Source of the DNA: Eulemur rufifrons
Taxonomy: Eukaryota > Chordata > Mammalia > Primates > Lemuridae
Assembly: GCF_041146395.1 (NCBI RefSeq)
Contig: NC_090989.1
Location: 280,704,343-280,768,342 of the forward strand
Direction: 5' to 3'
DNA length: 64,000 nt
A model generated the notes under the pieces. The model was given only the letters and a program-made list of their open reading frames with translations, was not told where the DNA came from and did no database searches. Below are positions 41,391 through 53,346 of the stretch, piece by piece; positions within the stretch are counted from its first letter, which is position 1; the number at the start of each line of letters is the position of its first letter. The translations under genes and the position numbers were made by a program.

Positions 41391-42194
41391 CACTCTTTCT
41401 TTTATTTTTGTAAAAGCTCAGCACAAGGTTTCTGGATAAAGATGGCAGAATAAAATTCAATCAGAGAATTGTGCTTTCCCATCCACAAAAGGTAAAAGAC
41501 AAAAGCCAGGAAAAATTTCAATGGCAGAAAACAAACAAATGAAAAAAGGAGTCTAAACTCAGTCCACACACTTTAGAAAGTGGCGACCAAGGAGAGGAAC
41601 AGAAAATTCTGGGGCAGGTTAGGAGGGATTCAGACCCCACCCTCACAGGCACAGGAAAGGAAATAAGTCCACAAACCCTGAAAATCAATTCAGACAGAAG
41701 TAAACTGAGGCATGATAAGCACTCAAGGAACAGTGACAAAAGTACTCTGAGAGGAAGACATCCATGGGGACCACCCAGAGGGATTCGGGGACTGGCAGGA
41801 GCAGGGGCCCCACATTCCAGGCCTCCACACTGAGCATGTGGGGGATTCACTCCAAACCTCATTCCACAGCATTAGGGCACATCTCTGGCCTAACGGAGTA
41901 AACTCCAAAACAGACCTCTAACAAAGTTTCAGAAGAGACAGCAGAGCTCAGAGTCTCAAAGCCAGGCCCTTTCCTGAACCCTGACTCTATAATCACCTGT
42001 CCTCAGCTTTCAGCAAGGCAGAACTTACAGTGCCCCAACCTCAATGGAACTCAGAGGGAAAGGCCACCAGTACCAGAGAAGGAAGGAAGCAGGGCAAGGA
42101 GCAGTCACCTACACCTCTCACCCCATCAGAGCAAACGGGAACTGGTATTGCCTACAAACAACAATAAAAACAAAAACAAAAACAAACCAGCCTG

Positions 42195-42420
42195 GTGTCA
42201 GTTTAAGAACTTCACATACTTTATCTCATTAAGTCCCCTCAACACCCTTGTACGGTGGGGATTATTGTGATGATGATTCAGGTTTTACAGATGAAAAGAT
42301 GAAGCACAGAGAGTACCTTGCCCCAAATCCTACTGCTACTAAAGTGGAAGAACCAGGATTCCATCCCAGGCATTGGGACTCTAGAGTCTGAAACTCAGCC
42401 ACTTCACTAAAGTGCCCTTA
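42195..42420 (-). repeat. MIR SINE, nearly full
   Basis: Antisense MIR: 'atactttatctcattaagtc', 'caggttttacagatgaaaag', 'agaaccaggattccatccca' and 'gactctagagtctgaaactc'. Confidence 0.82.
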
Positions 42421-42469
42421 CTAAATATAAGCAAGGTGAAAAAAGATGAGGTATGACAGATAATACAGA

Positions 42470-42492
42470 AGAAAGAGAGAGAGAGAGAGAAT
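42470..42492 (+). repeat. (GA)n microsatellite
   Basis: Eight or nine GA units at the middle of the HAL1-like element. Confidence 0.85.
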
Positions 42493-44445
42493 CCCAGTTT
42501 GAAAAAAAAATATATATATAAGGGAAATAAGCAAATTCAGACTCCTCCAGATTATTTTACACTATAGACAAACTTAATGAAAACACAAAGCCAATAAAGC
42601 AAGAATCCCAAGACTACCAGATAAAACAGAATGGGACAAAAAGGGAGATGCAAAGCTAAGGAAATGAACTAAGGACCAAAACATATCATTATAGAACTAA
42701 CACATTAGGCTGGATATCACATTTAATAGAGGAAAGGTTTGAAATAATCATAGTATGAAAACAACTGACATAATCAGAAAAAAAAAAAGAGGATCTAAAG
42801 AATAAGAAGATGTAATATAAGGATAACTCATATCTCTAAACTATATAACCCAGCAAGCAGAGTAGAAAAAACATTCAGATATAATTGAAGAAAGTTGCCT
42901 GAAATAAATGAAGAATAGAATCTGCATGGGAAATGGGTCTAAGAAAAACTGATAAAGAATGATTAACACCATGCTTGATGAAGTTATCAAATTGCTAAGT
43001 TGAAAAAAAAATTCTTTTTACTCAGAAAAAGCCAAGACAGTTATAAAGAAAAAAAAATCTAGCTGGCCCTAGACTTTTCCACCAAAAGATGATGCAGCAA
43101 CAATGTTTGGAGAGGAAGTATGACAAGAGAGCAAACAATCGAGTCAAAGTGTCTGTGTAATGGCTTTCTCAAACAAGAAAGAACTCAAGGAACATGACAC
43201 AAGCTCTCCTCGGGGGAAAATATCTTTCTTTGATACCCAGAAGCAAGCGGAAAAGCTATGGTAGAGGGAATGGTGTTGAGCAGAACTCTATGTTTAAATA
43301 CAGAATTAAAACAAATTAACTGGGGACTCGTGTTACAGAACCAAATCATATAATGCAACTGGAAGAAGAAACAAAGCACATAAATATTATTTTCTTTATC
43401 TTTCATAGCAGTGAGTTGTTTAAGCCTGTTTAAAATTGCAACATGGAAATTTTTCATACTCTTTTTGATATATCTTACAAGAGTTTAATATTTAAAGTTC
43501 AGCAAATCCCTCAGTTTCACTTTATTATCTTTTTTACTGTTAAAGTAAATTTAAATTCAATTCTTTATATATATGATACACGATACATACAATATGCAAT
43601 ATGTTTTATAAAATGGCTTCTACCTTGTCACCCTTTTTGTACAATGAGCTATACAATAACAAAAAGAGATCAGGACCTGACTGGTTCATAAAAAAGAAAA
43701 TACAAATGGCTTAAATGTTTATAAAAATGCTCAACCTCATTCATACTAAGAGAAATGCCAATTAACACCCAGGTGTACCAATCTTTACATATCAAGTTAG
43801 GAAAGATCAGAGTTTGCTAACAGGAAGCACCGTGAGGGTGAGGTTAAGCAGGCACCACCACACACTGCTCATGGAGCGCCAAGGGCCACAGCCTCTGCGG
43901 AGGGCGACTCAGCAACATGTCCTGGAATCAGAAGTGCTACATCTAGGTTCTTAACCTCCAGACATGCTTGCCTGGGGGTACAATTCAAGGGTATTCATGG
44001 CAACTTTGTTCAATGTCCATCAATCCAGTGTATTACTGTAAAGCTATAAAAATAAAAAATGAACTCTTGGAACAATCTCCAGGAAGCAGAAAAGCCAGGG
44101 GTATAATGCACTGCTGGCTCACCAGGAAGAAAACACACACGTATTTGCCTATATATGCATAAAAGACACATGAGAAACTGATAACATCAGTTCTCCCCAG
44201 GGAGGGAAACTACTAGACAAGGGTAGGAGAAGGGACATCTCACTATATCCCATTTCATACTTGGGAATTTTCTAATCATATGAATTTCTTATCCAGCCAT
44301 AACAAATAACTGGGTTTTCCTTTTCTAATGAAATAGTTGTTAAGGGCAATCAATAACCAGTTTTCTTATACAGGTTATATATGATGTTTTAAAATTATAT
44401 TAGGAATTTCAACCTACACTGCCTTGAATAGATAGTAATCCACAG

Positions 44446-44667
44446 CAGGGGTTGGCAAACTTTTTGTGTAAAAGACTAGACAGTAAATATTTCAGACTTG
44501 TAGGAGACTATAGTCTATGTTGCAACCACTCAACTGCCAGTTGTCTTGCAAAAGCAGCCATAGACAATACGCAGTGAATGGGCATGGTCATGTTCCAATA
44601 AAACTTTATTTACAAAACCAAGCAGTGGGTGGATACGGCACATGGGCCCTAGTTTGCCAAGCCCTGA
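44446..44667. mobile_element. hAT-Charlie non-autonomous element (MER1-like)
   Basis: Ends 'caggggttggcaaacttttt' and 'agtttgccaagccctg' are inverted repeats. Inside are 'gcagccatagacaatacgca' and 'ccaataaaactttatttaca', features of this family as remembered. About 220 bp, near full length. No clear 8-bp duplication, so the flanks have decayed. Confidence 0.78.
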
Positions 44668-44829
44668 CCTATAGGAACTGAAGTCTTATTTATCATCTTC
44701 TGTGTCTAAATAAGTTAGGATTTCGTGTTCTTTAATGCAGGAAAAAAAATTATTTAATGATTGAAGTGGTTCCCAAAAGCTCACATCAATTTTTCAACAT
44801 TATATTGAAATTTCAAGCGTGTATTTGTT

Positions 44830-45310
44830 AAATATGCTCCAGCCACACAGGCCTTTCCATTCTTTGCATATGTTCCCCACTCAGGATCTTGGTACTTGCT
44901 CACCTCTCAGCCTGGAAGAGATCCCCCCACATCTTCACATGCCTGGCTCCCTTCTGTCCTTCACTTCTCAAGTAATGGGTTTTCTCTGACCAGCCTAGCT
45001 AAGGAAACTCCCCCAGCCCCCTCATTCTTTGCCGCATCACTGGTTTTACTTATTTGGAGTGATAAGGACTATCTTTAAATGAGCTAATTCTGTTTATTTG
45101 CATGCAGTCTGTTTTCCACAGTGAGAAGGTGAGCTCTCCAGGTTCAGGTATCTCCTGTGTCCTGTTCATCAGAGCATCGCCAGTGATTGGAACTCTGTTG
45201 GCGCCTTGTTATTTGTTCTTTTTGTTGTTAAAGCCTCATCAGCTCTCACAGGCCAGTGCAAACACACAATTCCTCTTGAAGCAATGCTGACTAAATGTCT
45301 TAGAACTATT
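44830..45310 (+). repeat. L2 LINE 3' fragment, sense
   Basis: 'cacacaggcctttccattct', 'agtgagaaggtgagctctcc' and 'tgtcctgttcatcagagcat' follow the L2 3' end in sense, diverged. Confidence 0.6.
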
Positions 45311-45317
45311 CCCTATT

Positions 45318-46640
45318 GATTCACTCCTTTTACAAATATTTACCGAGCACCTGCTATGTGCCAGGCACTGTTCCACACTATTGGGACACATCAGTGAACA
45401 CAACTCAACGGTCCCCACTCTTAAGGAGCTTACATTCTAGCAGAGAGGAAGCAGGAACAATGAACAATAAATATAATACATAAATAAGTTACATGAGTGA
45501 GTTGGGGAAATGTTGGTCAAAAGATACAACATTTCAGTGAGATACGAGGAGTAAGTTCAAGGGATTTACCACACAATGTGGTGACTATAGTTAATAGCAA
45601 TGTATTGTACACTTGAAAATTTCCAAAGGAACAGATTTTAGTGTTTTTATCATAAAAAAATAATGAGGTGATGCATATGTTAATTGGCCTTATTTGGGCA
45701 TTCCACAGTGTATACATATTTCAAAGTATCATGTACACCATAGATATATATAATTTTTGTCAATTTTTTTAAAATGGACAAATAAAAAAATATATAGAAA
45801 GGTAGAAAGTTACCAGTGATATGGAAAAACTGAAAAGCAAAGCAGGGTAAGAGGGCTGGGGGACAAGGTAGGCCTCGCTGGGCAGGTGATTCCTCAGCAG
45901 AGACTGGAAGGTGGTGAGGACTCAGCCACCCATCCTGGGGAAGAACGTGTAGGTAATGTCTACATGAAAGGCCGGAGCAGTAGCCCTAGGGCGGGAGCAT
46001 GGCTGGTAAGTAGGAGACACAGCAAGGAGGCCTCTGTACGGTTAGACAGTGAGAAGGTGGAGAGAGTTGAAAGAGATGATGTCGGAAGGGTATGGGTCAC
46101 CAGATCATGTAGGGTTTCACAGGACATTCACTGTATGGATTTTGGATTTACACAGAATGAAATGGCGAGTTGTTGAAATTTTGAACAGACGGATACTGTG
46201 ATCTGGTTGTTTTGTAAAAAATAGAGAGGCAATATGAGTAGGATCAGGGAAACCACTTAGAAGATTTGTCATAATCCAGGCAAGAGGGAGTGGTGATTTG
46301 GATCATAGAGGTAATAGCGGAGGTGATAAGAAGTGGATGAATCCCGGATAAATCTGGAAAATAGAGTCACCAGGATTTCCTGATGGCTTAGGTGGGGGAG
46401 TGTGAGAGAAAGAGGGAGCCAGAGATGACTCTAGGGTTTTTGACCTAAGCCAGGAAGGATGCAGCTGCCCTCAAGTGAGTGGGGAGAGCTGGCTCGTGGA
46501 AATACAGATGTTGCGTCGGGGAGATCAGGAGCTCAGTTTCAGACAAGTTATGTTTCAGAGGTGCTTTAGGCATCCAAACAGAGATTTTGAGCAAGCTGTT
46601 TCTGGTGCTCAGGAGGGAAGCCTGGCTTGAAGATCCGTAT
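45318..46640 (-). repeat. L2 LINE, long fragment, split by L1
   Basis: Plus strand is antisense L2 in order: 'gcacctgctatgtgccaggc', 'ggagcttacattctagcaga', then (after an L1 fragment) 'gcagagactggaaggtgg', 'ggtcaccagatcatgtaggg', 'tcataatccaggcaagaggg', 'ctctagggtttttgacctaa' and 'gacaagttatgtttcagagg'. It covers the L2 ORF2 end and 3' UTR. Confidence 0.82.
45490..45785 (+). repeat. L1 3' UTR fragment inserted in L2
   Basis: 'gtggtgactatagttaatag', 'atgtattgtacacttgaaaa', 'gaggtgatgcatatgttaat' are the L1 3' UTR in sense, ending in an A/T-rich tail near 45785. Confidence 0.85.
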
Positions 46641-46644
46641 CTGT

Positions 46645-47388
46645 GAGCTGTTGCATATGGATCGTGACTAAAGCCATGAGACAGATGAGGTCATCGGGGG
46701 AGTCCAGACTGAGGAGGGAGAATGACTGAGAACTGGGCGCTGGGCACCTCGATGTGAAGAGGCAGGAAGACCAGGGGCCCGCAAGGGAGACTGAGGTAGG
46801 AAGGACACCTGGAGGCTGTGCGAACGCTGCTGTGTGGCCCATTTTCATGTGAAAGACAACATTTCATGACTAACAGTGCAATACTTAAATAATCAATGTG
46901 AAGCAGACTATGTTCTATTTCTACTTTCAGTTTTAAAAGCCTTAAAGTGCTAATGAGGCTGATAGGCACACGATCTGCATCCTCCGGCTATAAAAATGAT
47001 TTCATTGAGCAATGTTTTACATGTTATTTACTCAATGGAAACAAAACCTGTTATCCCTAAAAATATCGCATATGTACCACTTAGGTGCTTATTTAAACAA
47101 CAAAAATCCAGTAAGATATATATTCTTTCAATGACACATGACATATCCATTATGTAGATGTTCTTTGGACTAAAACTAAATATCTCTACGCCAAAAATCA
47201 TCTAGCACTTTAACAAGTCTTAAAGCAATATGCACAAACCAATTCAATTACACAATAAGAAATCATTAAAGATTTTGCATGTCACTTCAAGTTCAAGGTT
47301 AGGTCTACCAACAACTTTTAAAATCATTAAATCTTTAAAGATTTATATTTATAAAGATTACATATAAAAATTTAAGGAGGTCCGAAGC
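46645..47388. other. Intron 2, no recognised element
   Basis: AT-rich; no exon seen. May include the edge of the preceding L2. Confidence 0.35.
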
Positions 47389-48030
47389 ACTTTTAAAATA
47401 CTGTTCCATACACACTGCTGGAAGGAGTGTGAGTTAGTACAAGCACCTTGGAAAATGGTTTGACCTTATCTACTGAAGCTAAGCATGCATGTAGCCTGTG
47501 GCCCTGTGATTTCACTGCTAGGTATATCCCGGGAAACGCATTCACATATGCACAGAAAGCCTTATACAATAATGCTTCTAGGAGCACTACTCATTATACC
47601 CCCAAACTGGAAACAACCAAATACCTAGTGACAGTAGAATGGATGAATAGTGATACCTTCCAAATACTAAAAACAGCAGCGAAATAAGCAAACTACCACT
47701 ACATGCAACAACATGGTTGAATCTCACAAGCATGAGAACAAAAGAAGCCAGACAGAAAAAAATGCATACCAAATGATTACACTATAAAATTCAGAAGCAG
47801 GTCCCATTAATCCATGTAGTCAGAGTCAGGAGATGATTACCCTGCCAGGGAGGGTAGTGACCTGGAGGGGGCCAGGGTGGCCTCTCAGGCCAGTTAGTCT
47901 CTGTTTCTTGACCTGAGTGCTGGATACATGGGTGTGTTCATGCTGTGAAAATTTATGGAGCTGTACACTTACGATTTGTGTACTTTTCTGTACAGATGTT
48001 ATATTTCAATAAAGAGTTTACTGAAGAACA
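47389..48030 (+). repeat. L1 3' end, sense
   Basis: 'cacactgctggaaggagtgt', 'gattcactgctagg'-like 'gatttcactgctaggtatat', 'ccccaaactggaaacaacca' and a tail with 'atatttcaataaagagttta'. It stops 230 bp from exon 2. Confidence 0.88.
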
Positions 48031-48261
48031 AGCTGCTCCAAAATTCATCAAATACTCTTTTGAAAAAAACTGAGCCTAAAAGCAGTGACTTAGTTTTTAT
48101 TTTTACTGTTCTATGACAATTAATTTTCTGTATTAAAAACAATTGTTTCTATTGAAATATTTCCCTATATAAAAAGGAAAAATATTTTAAAGGCTATATA
48201 TTTATTATCCTTACATCCATTCTGCAGTTAACAAATAACCTTTTTCAATATCAATAACTTA

Positions 48262-48381
<120 letters not shown>

Positions 48382-48687
48382 TTAAAACAAACAAAGAGAA
48401 AGTTTGTAGTCTTTCTCTGTGATTAACATAATTTCAATGAACAAGTCTCTTAATAGTATACTGCTACATACAAAGTAGCACTAATATTTTCCATGATTAT
48501 ACTTGGGTGCTTTTTTGTGGAGCAGTTTTAAATCAACATTACCATATTTGGTTTGAAAACTGCCTGGAGTTTTCTGAACTCTGACCCATTCATTCATGTT
48601 TCCTATTCCTTTCAGAAACACGGTTTTTGGATATAACTGATGTCCCAGTGCAAAGGAAAATGTCTTTCCCAGATGCTAAAAACTGAC

Positions 48688-48726
48688 AGGTGAAACACAT
48701 GCACACATACACATACACACACACTA
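48688..48726. repeat. (CA)n microsatellite
   Basis: Impure cacacata units. Confidence 0.75.
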
Positions 48727-48859
48727 GCTCAGCCACACATGCCACTGGCACCTTAACTGTTATTTCTGGGCAATCATTCAAAACAGTTGATGAAATTTGG
48801 AGCAAGGAAACCGGAGAGGAGAAGGGTTACAAAATTCTGCTTCTTCAAATGGATAAAGA

Positions 48860-49600
48860 AATTCACATGGGGCTCTATTCACTCAAACATACAACAGGCC
48901 CACATTGTGTGCCAGGAACAGTGCTTGGAGCTGGGGAACCAAAATGAACAGAAACATAGCCCCAACTTGCAGAGTGCCTTGGGATTCCGAGTCTCCAAAA
49001 ACGAGAGGGGGTAGGTATGACACCAACAGCCAATGCAAAGGCATGGGGATATTCAGGAATCAGGTGGATTTGTCCCAGTTGAGTGCAAGGTGGGGGCAGG
49101 GTGGGGCACAAGGGAATTGCTGGCAGTGGGTGGTGAGACTACAGGCAGTCCGGGCCAGACCACCCAAGGCCCTGAACACCAAGCTAAGGAGCTTAGACTC
49201 TCCAGTAGGCACAAGTAGGACTTGGAAAAGGGGTGGCATAATCATAGATATTTAGAATCATCAGAGATGGAAGTCAGGAGATGGCTCCAATAGTCCAGAA
49301 GAAAGGAAATGGAAGAAGGGAAGAATTTTAGGGACGTTTAACAAATAGAATCAACTAGTGTTAGTGACTGATTGGATGAGGAGGCTGGGAGGGACATGAG
49401 GGGCAAGGAGGATTCCAGGGTGACTCTCAGGTTCTGCTCTCGGTGATTAGACAGACAGTCCAGAGAAGGAGGAGCTGGGGTGAAAATTAAATGTAGTTTT
49501 GACATGTTGAATGAGGTGCTGATTTGTCCGTCCAGAAGAAGAGAGTTGGAAACACAGAACCATTCAGAGCTCAAGAAGGAAGACTAGTGAGTAGGTGGAC
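48860..49600 (-). repeat. L2 LINE fragment
   Basis: Plus strand antisense L2: 'cccacattgtgtgccaggaa', 'ccaagctaaggagcttagac', 'tccaatagtccagaagaaag', 'ggattccagggtgactctca' and 'gttttgacatgttgaatgag'. It may extend to about 49930. Confidence 0.8.
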
Positions 49601-50049
49601 CTGAAGCAGTGGCCAAGCATCAGAATGCTAAAGACCATTGCAACTCTGCACAGAATCAGGACAGAGGGCCTGGCCCAGGAAGGAGAGCCCAGGAAGCACT
49701 GTGGAAGTGTGCCAGAGAGAGCAACAGCACAGCACAGGGAAAGGAGAATTTCAGCAGAAATGGCATTCTCTGTGGAAAATTCTCTGGGAGGTTTGCTGCC
49801 TCCTGAGAGGTAACAGTGACAGAGGATGAGGGTTGTAGCCCCAGCAGTGGGACTGCACAGAGACAGGCCCCCAAATGTCTCACAGTTGTAGTCATTTGCC
49901 TGTAGGAAGCAGATAGCATCCCTGCCTAATTTCACAAGTCAGTCATGAGGATCATGCCAAATGGGGAAAAGCCACCTCAAATATAAAAATATAAAGCTGC
50001 TGTTCAATTCTATCACAGGTGCATGCAATCTAACAGTATACATTCAGTG

Positions 50050-50345
50050 TCAACTTCAGCTTTTTTAAAACTATTTTATTAAGGTATGATTGACATTTTA
50101 AAAGCTGTGTATATTTAAAAAGCTGTACACAACTTGATGAATTTGGGGATAAGTATAGCAACCATCACCACGATCTACCCCATTTTCATATGCATCATCT
50201 CCAGAAGTTTCCTCTTGCCCTTTTATTTATTTTTTATTTTTGATAAGACCTTAACCCAACGTCTACCCTCCTAGTGGATTTTTAAGTATACAATACAGTA
50301 TGGCTAAGTATAGGCACTATGATGTCCATTGAGCTTGTCTTTTAA
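50050..50345 (-). repeat. L1 3' region, antisense
   Basis: 'ttattaaggtatgattgaca', 'acacaacttgatgaatttgg', 'gcaaccatcaccacgatcta' and 'acaatacagtatggctaa' are the reversed L1 3' part. Confidence 0.8.
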
Positions 50346-50944
50346 GTCCAGCATCAATTTTAAGTCTGTCATTGTGCTTTCACTACTTTCCATTCAAAGC
50401 AGTGCAAACTGTAAAATGAGTAGATTTTCCATCTACGTAAAACTTGTGGAGTATGGGGTGGGGAGGTGGTGGAGTCAAAAACACCATTTCTCAAACTTGA
50501 GAAATCCTGGTCCGAAAAAAAATCATTTCCTCAATCTTAATCTCACCCAGGCCCAAAGAACCGTCGAAGAAACATCAATTTATCAAACTAAGGTCTTACT
50601 TTACTAAAATGTTTCTCTAATTAAAAATAAACCACTGAAAAATGTTTGTCTTTATAACTAATAACTTTTAATATCATCATAAAAATAAGGGATAAATATT
50701 TAAAGTTCTTTTTGATTCTTGGTCCTCAATAATATATATTCCACAAACCCCTAGACTTCACTTTGAGAAACAGTGCTCGGGAAGATTATTTATTTCTATT
50801 ATCTATAAAGACAAGGGTTGTCAAGCAAATTAATAGTATAAACAAGATGGTAAGTCTCTTTAAACTACTTGAGAGAACAAAAATACAAACAATTCAAGTA
50901 ATGGTTACAAGTCACTCTTAGCAATTTAGAGCAAGGCTTCTTTT

Positions 50945-51288
50945 CTTTAATTTTTTAAAATTTCTATTTATTTATTTATTTATTTATATTTTTGAGACCG
51001 TCTTGCTCTGTTGCCCCTAGCTAGCTAGAGTGCAGTGGTGTCATCATAGCTTAATGTAGCCTCCAACTCCTGGGCTCCAGCAATCCTCCTGCCTCAACCT
51101 TCCGAGTAGCTGGGACTACAGGCATGCCCCACCACTCCCAGCTAATTTTGGCTAACTTTTTCTATTTTTATCCTAGTAGAGATGAGGTCTTGCTCTTGCT
51201 CAGGCTGGTCTCTCCTGAGCTCAAGCAATCTTCCTGCCTTGACCTCCCAAAGTGCTGGGATTATAGGCATGAAGGACCGCGCTGGGCC
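50945..51288 (-). mobile_element. AluJ-type dimer with (TTTA)n tail
   Basis: Minus-strand dimer with diverged arms and a (ttta)n tail (about 50963-50990). Flanks gcaaggcttctttt (50931-50944) and gcaagccttcttt (51290-51302) differ by one base. Confidence 0.88.
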
Positions 51289-51302
51289 AGCAAGCCTTCT
51301 TT

Positions 51303-52155
51303 AAAGCCCTCTGCTAATTGAGAACTCTTTGTTGATCTAGTCTCGTAGCAATTATATTTTTTATTTTTAAATGATAAAGACCCCTCCTTCTATTTACGAG
51401 CCCTCTCTCTGTATTATTTCCTCTCATCTCCAAAGCCTTAATTTCAGCAGTCATAGGTGCCACCTTGAAAACTTGCTAAGAGCATGTACTCTTAGATTTC
51501 ACTCTTGTCCTATTAATCTGATTACATATTTTTCCTATTATAAAATATTAGTTTGCAGTTCTTTTCAGCCATGATATATACAATATAAAGCAATAGCTTT
51601 CGATACTAAAACTTTTACTAACAAAAACAACAAAAATACCCATCTACATTTGAATTGAGTCAACCTTAAAAATTACTGGCCTCACACCAACAATGTTTTC
51701 CATAAAGTTATCTGTATTCAAGACCATTCTGCAAGCTATAATAAAGCACTTATCAAAATGATGGGGTCTAAATAAGATAGAAGATCTTAATAATAAAAAC
51801 CTGACTCAGTAGCAAATGAATTAGTGCTTGTTTGTGACTACAGCATGGTTCTTTTTATGCTATATTAAAACATCTCTAATGATACCACACCCTACTCCTG
51901 CTATCACATGGATCGGCCACAGCATGGACTTTTTTGACAACAGCTAAAAGAAAATTCAAAACAGATGAAAAACTAATCAACCCACTCACATTCTTGACTA
52001 AAATATGGAAAACTTAATGGAAAAAAATTCCAAATCTTAAAAAGACTCCTTTGTGAGCAAATATTATAAATGGTTCTTTAAAAAAAATACTCTTTGCTAC
52101 TTTGGGGATGGTGCCATTATCCAAAATGCAGCCCTTCCTGCTGGATGTCTCATGA
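51303..52155. other. Intron 1, no recognised element
   Basis: AT-rich, no exon or confident repeat. Confidence 0.35.
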
Positions 52156-53346
52156 CAGTGGTTCTGATGACCCTTCTGCCCTCTTAAAATCACTGAGAAC
52201 CCCAAAGAGCTTTGTTTAAGTGAGTTATATTTATCAATATTTGCTCCATCAGAAATTAGAAACAGATTTAAAATATTAATTCATTTAAAAAGACAAAATC
52301 CATTATACATGAATAGAAATAGAATATTTTTTATTTTTAAAAATGGTACTTTCCAAAACAAAACGAAAAATAGTAGGAAGAGTGGCACTATTTTACATTT
52401 TTGCAAATCTCTTTAATGTCTGGCTTAGTAGATGACAGCTGGATTCTCACAGATGCTTCTGCATTCAATCTATTATGACTCCTTACTGTGGTTGAAGTAT
52501 ATGAAAAAATATAATTTCATACAGATATGTATGTAGCTAGAAAACAAAGGAGTATGTCAATACCCTTTTTTAGATAATTGTGGATATTCTTCTTTAATAC
52601 CACACCAAACCTTGACAAATAGTAGTTTCTCAAAGGCTAGCTGCAAGGTGAAATCTAAAACCATAGCAATCACCTTTTCACACTCATTTACAATAAAATC
52701 CACAGGTCTATCTTGCACTTTGGGTCTTTTATGTGTGCATGACTGTGTAACATTATTCATTGATTATTCAGAAAATATTATCTCACTGATATATGCAGTT
52801 CTTCCAAGTGTTGGCACGTTTTGGTATAAAATATCAAAAAACCCACATTTGTTTACATCACTACCTATCTCATCTTTTCTGATGACTCTTGCCTGGGTGA
52901 TAGAGTGAGACCCTGTCTCTTAAAACAAAAATGGTCTCCCACCAAAAAAGTTACTCATTTGGCTTATGACTTAAACAATCACATATACATTTTGGTATGC
53001 ATTAAAGTGCTTTATGCATACTTCCCATCTTATCACACATACTATGAAAAAGAGCTGAGATTTGATGAAATTAATAATATTCGCTGTTTCATCAAGGACA
53101 TTTAAAACTAAAATTGAAAAACTTTTTAACCACTAACGATGAAGAATATAGCAACTATCAGTGCAATTTGGAGCCGCAGCTTTGATTCGTGCTAAGGTGC
53201 CAGCAGTTCTGCCCACCGTCGATTTTCGCACCATCAGGGCAAATGTCAACCCAGTGGGAAACACAGTTATTATGAATATAGTCTTGACCTTGTCAAAGGT
53301 TTCAGAACCCTCCAGAAGGCCAAGGACCACACTTTGAGAACCACTG
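52156..53346. mobile_element. hAT-Charlie type transposon relic, 1.2 kb
   Basis: cagtggttct at the left end (52156-52165) and agaaccactg at the right (53337-53346) are exact inverted ends. The interior contains long stretches I recognise as shared by a mammalian hAT family ('aatctctttaatgtctggct', 'gtggatattcttctttaata', 'ggtctatcttgcactttggg', 'ccagcagttctgcccaccgt'). A transposase is not readable in either strand. The A-rich piece at 52889-52930 is an intruding Alu 3' end. Confidence 0.65.
52889..52930 (+). repeat. Alu 3' end fragment inside the hAT relic
   Basis: gcctgggtgatagagtgaga and ccctgtctcttaaaac, the last 40 bases of an Alu arm. Confidence 0.7.

Larger units (their letters stand above)
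41430..44295 (+). repeat. L1/HAL1-like element, sense, fragmented
   Basis: Starts with 'aaagatggcagaataaaatt', typical of L1-type 5' ends. A purine-rich ORF1-like part (about 42430-43130) follows, then a 3' region with 'gagaaatgccaattaacacc' and 'catcaatccagtgtattact'. No RT-like sequence lies between, which fits a half-L1 (HAL1). A MIR (42195-42420) interrupts it. Frames are broken. Confidence 0.5.

Noticed and set aside
49564..49935. 123-codon minus-strand open frame
   Set aside because: Overlaps the edge of an L2 remnant; composition and context do not suggest an exon.
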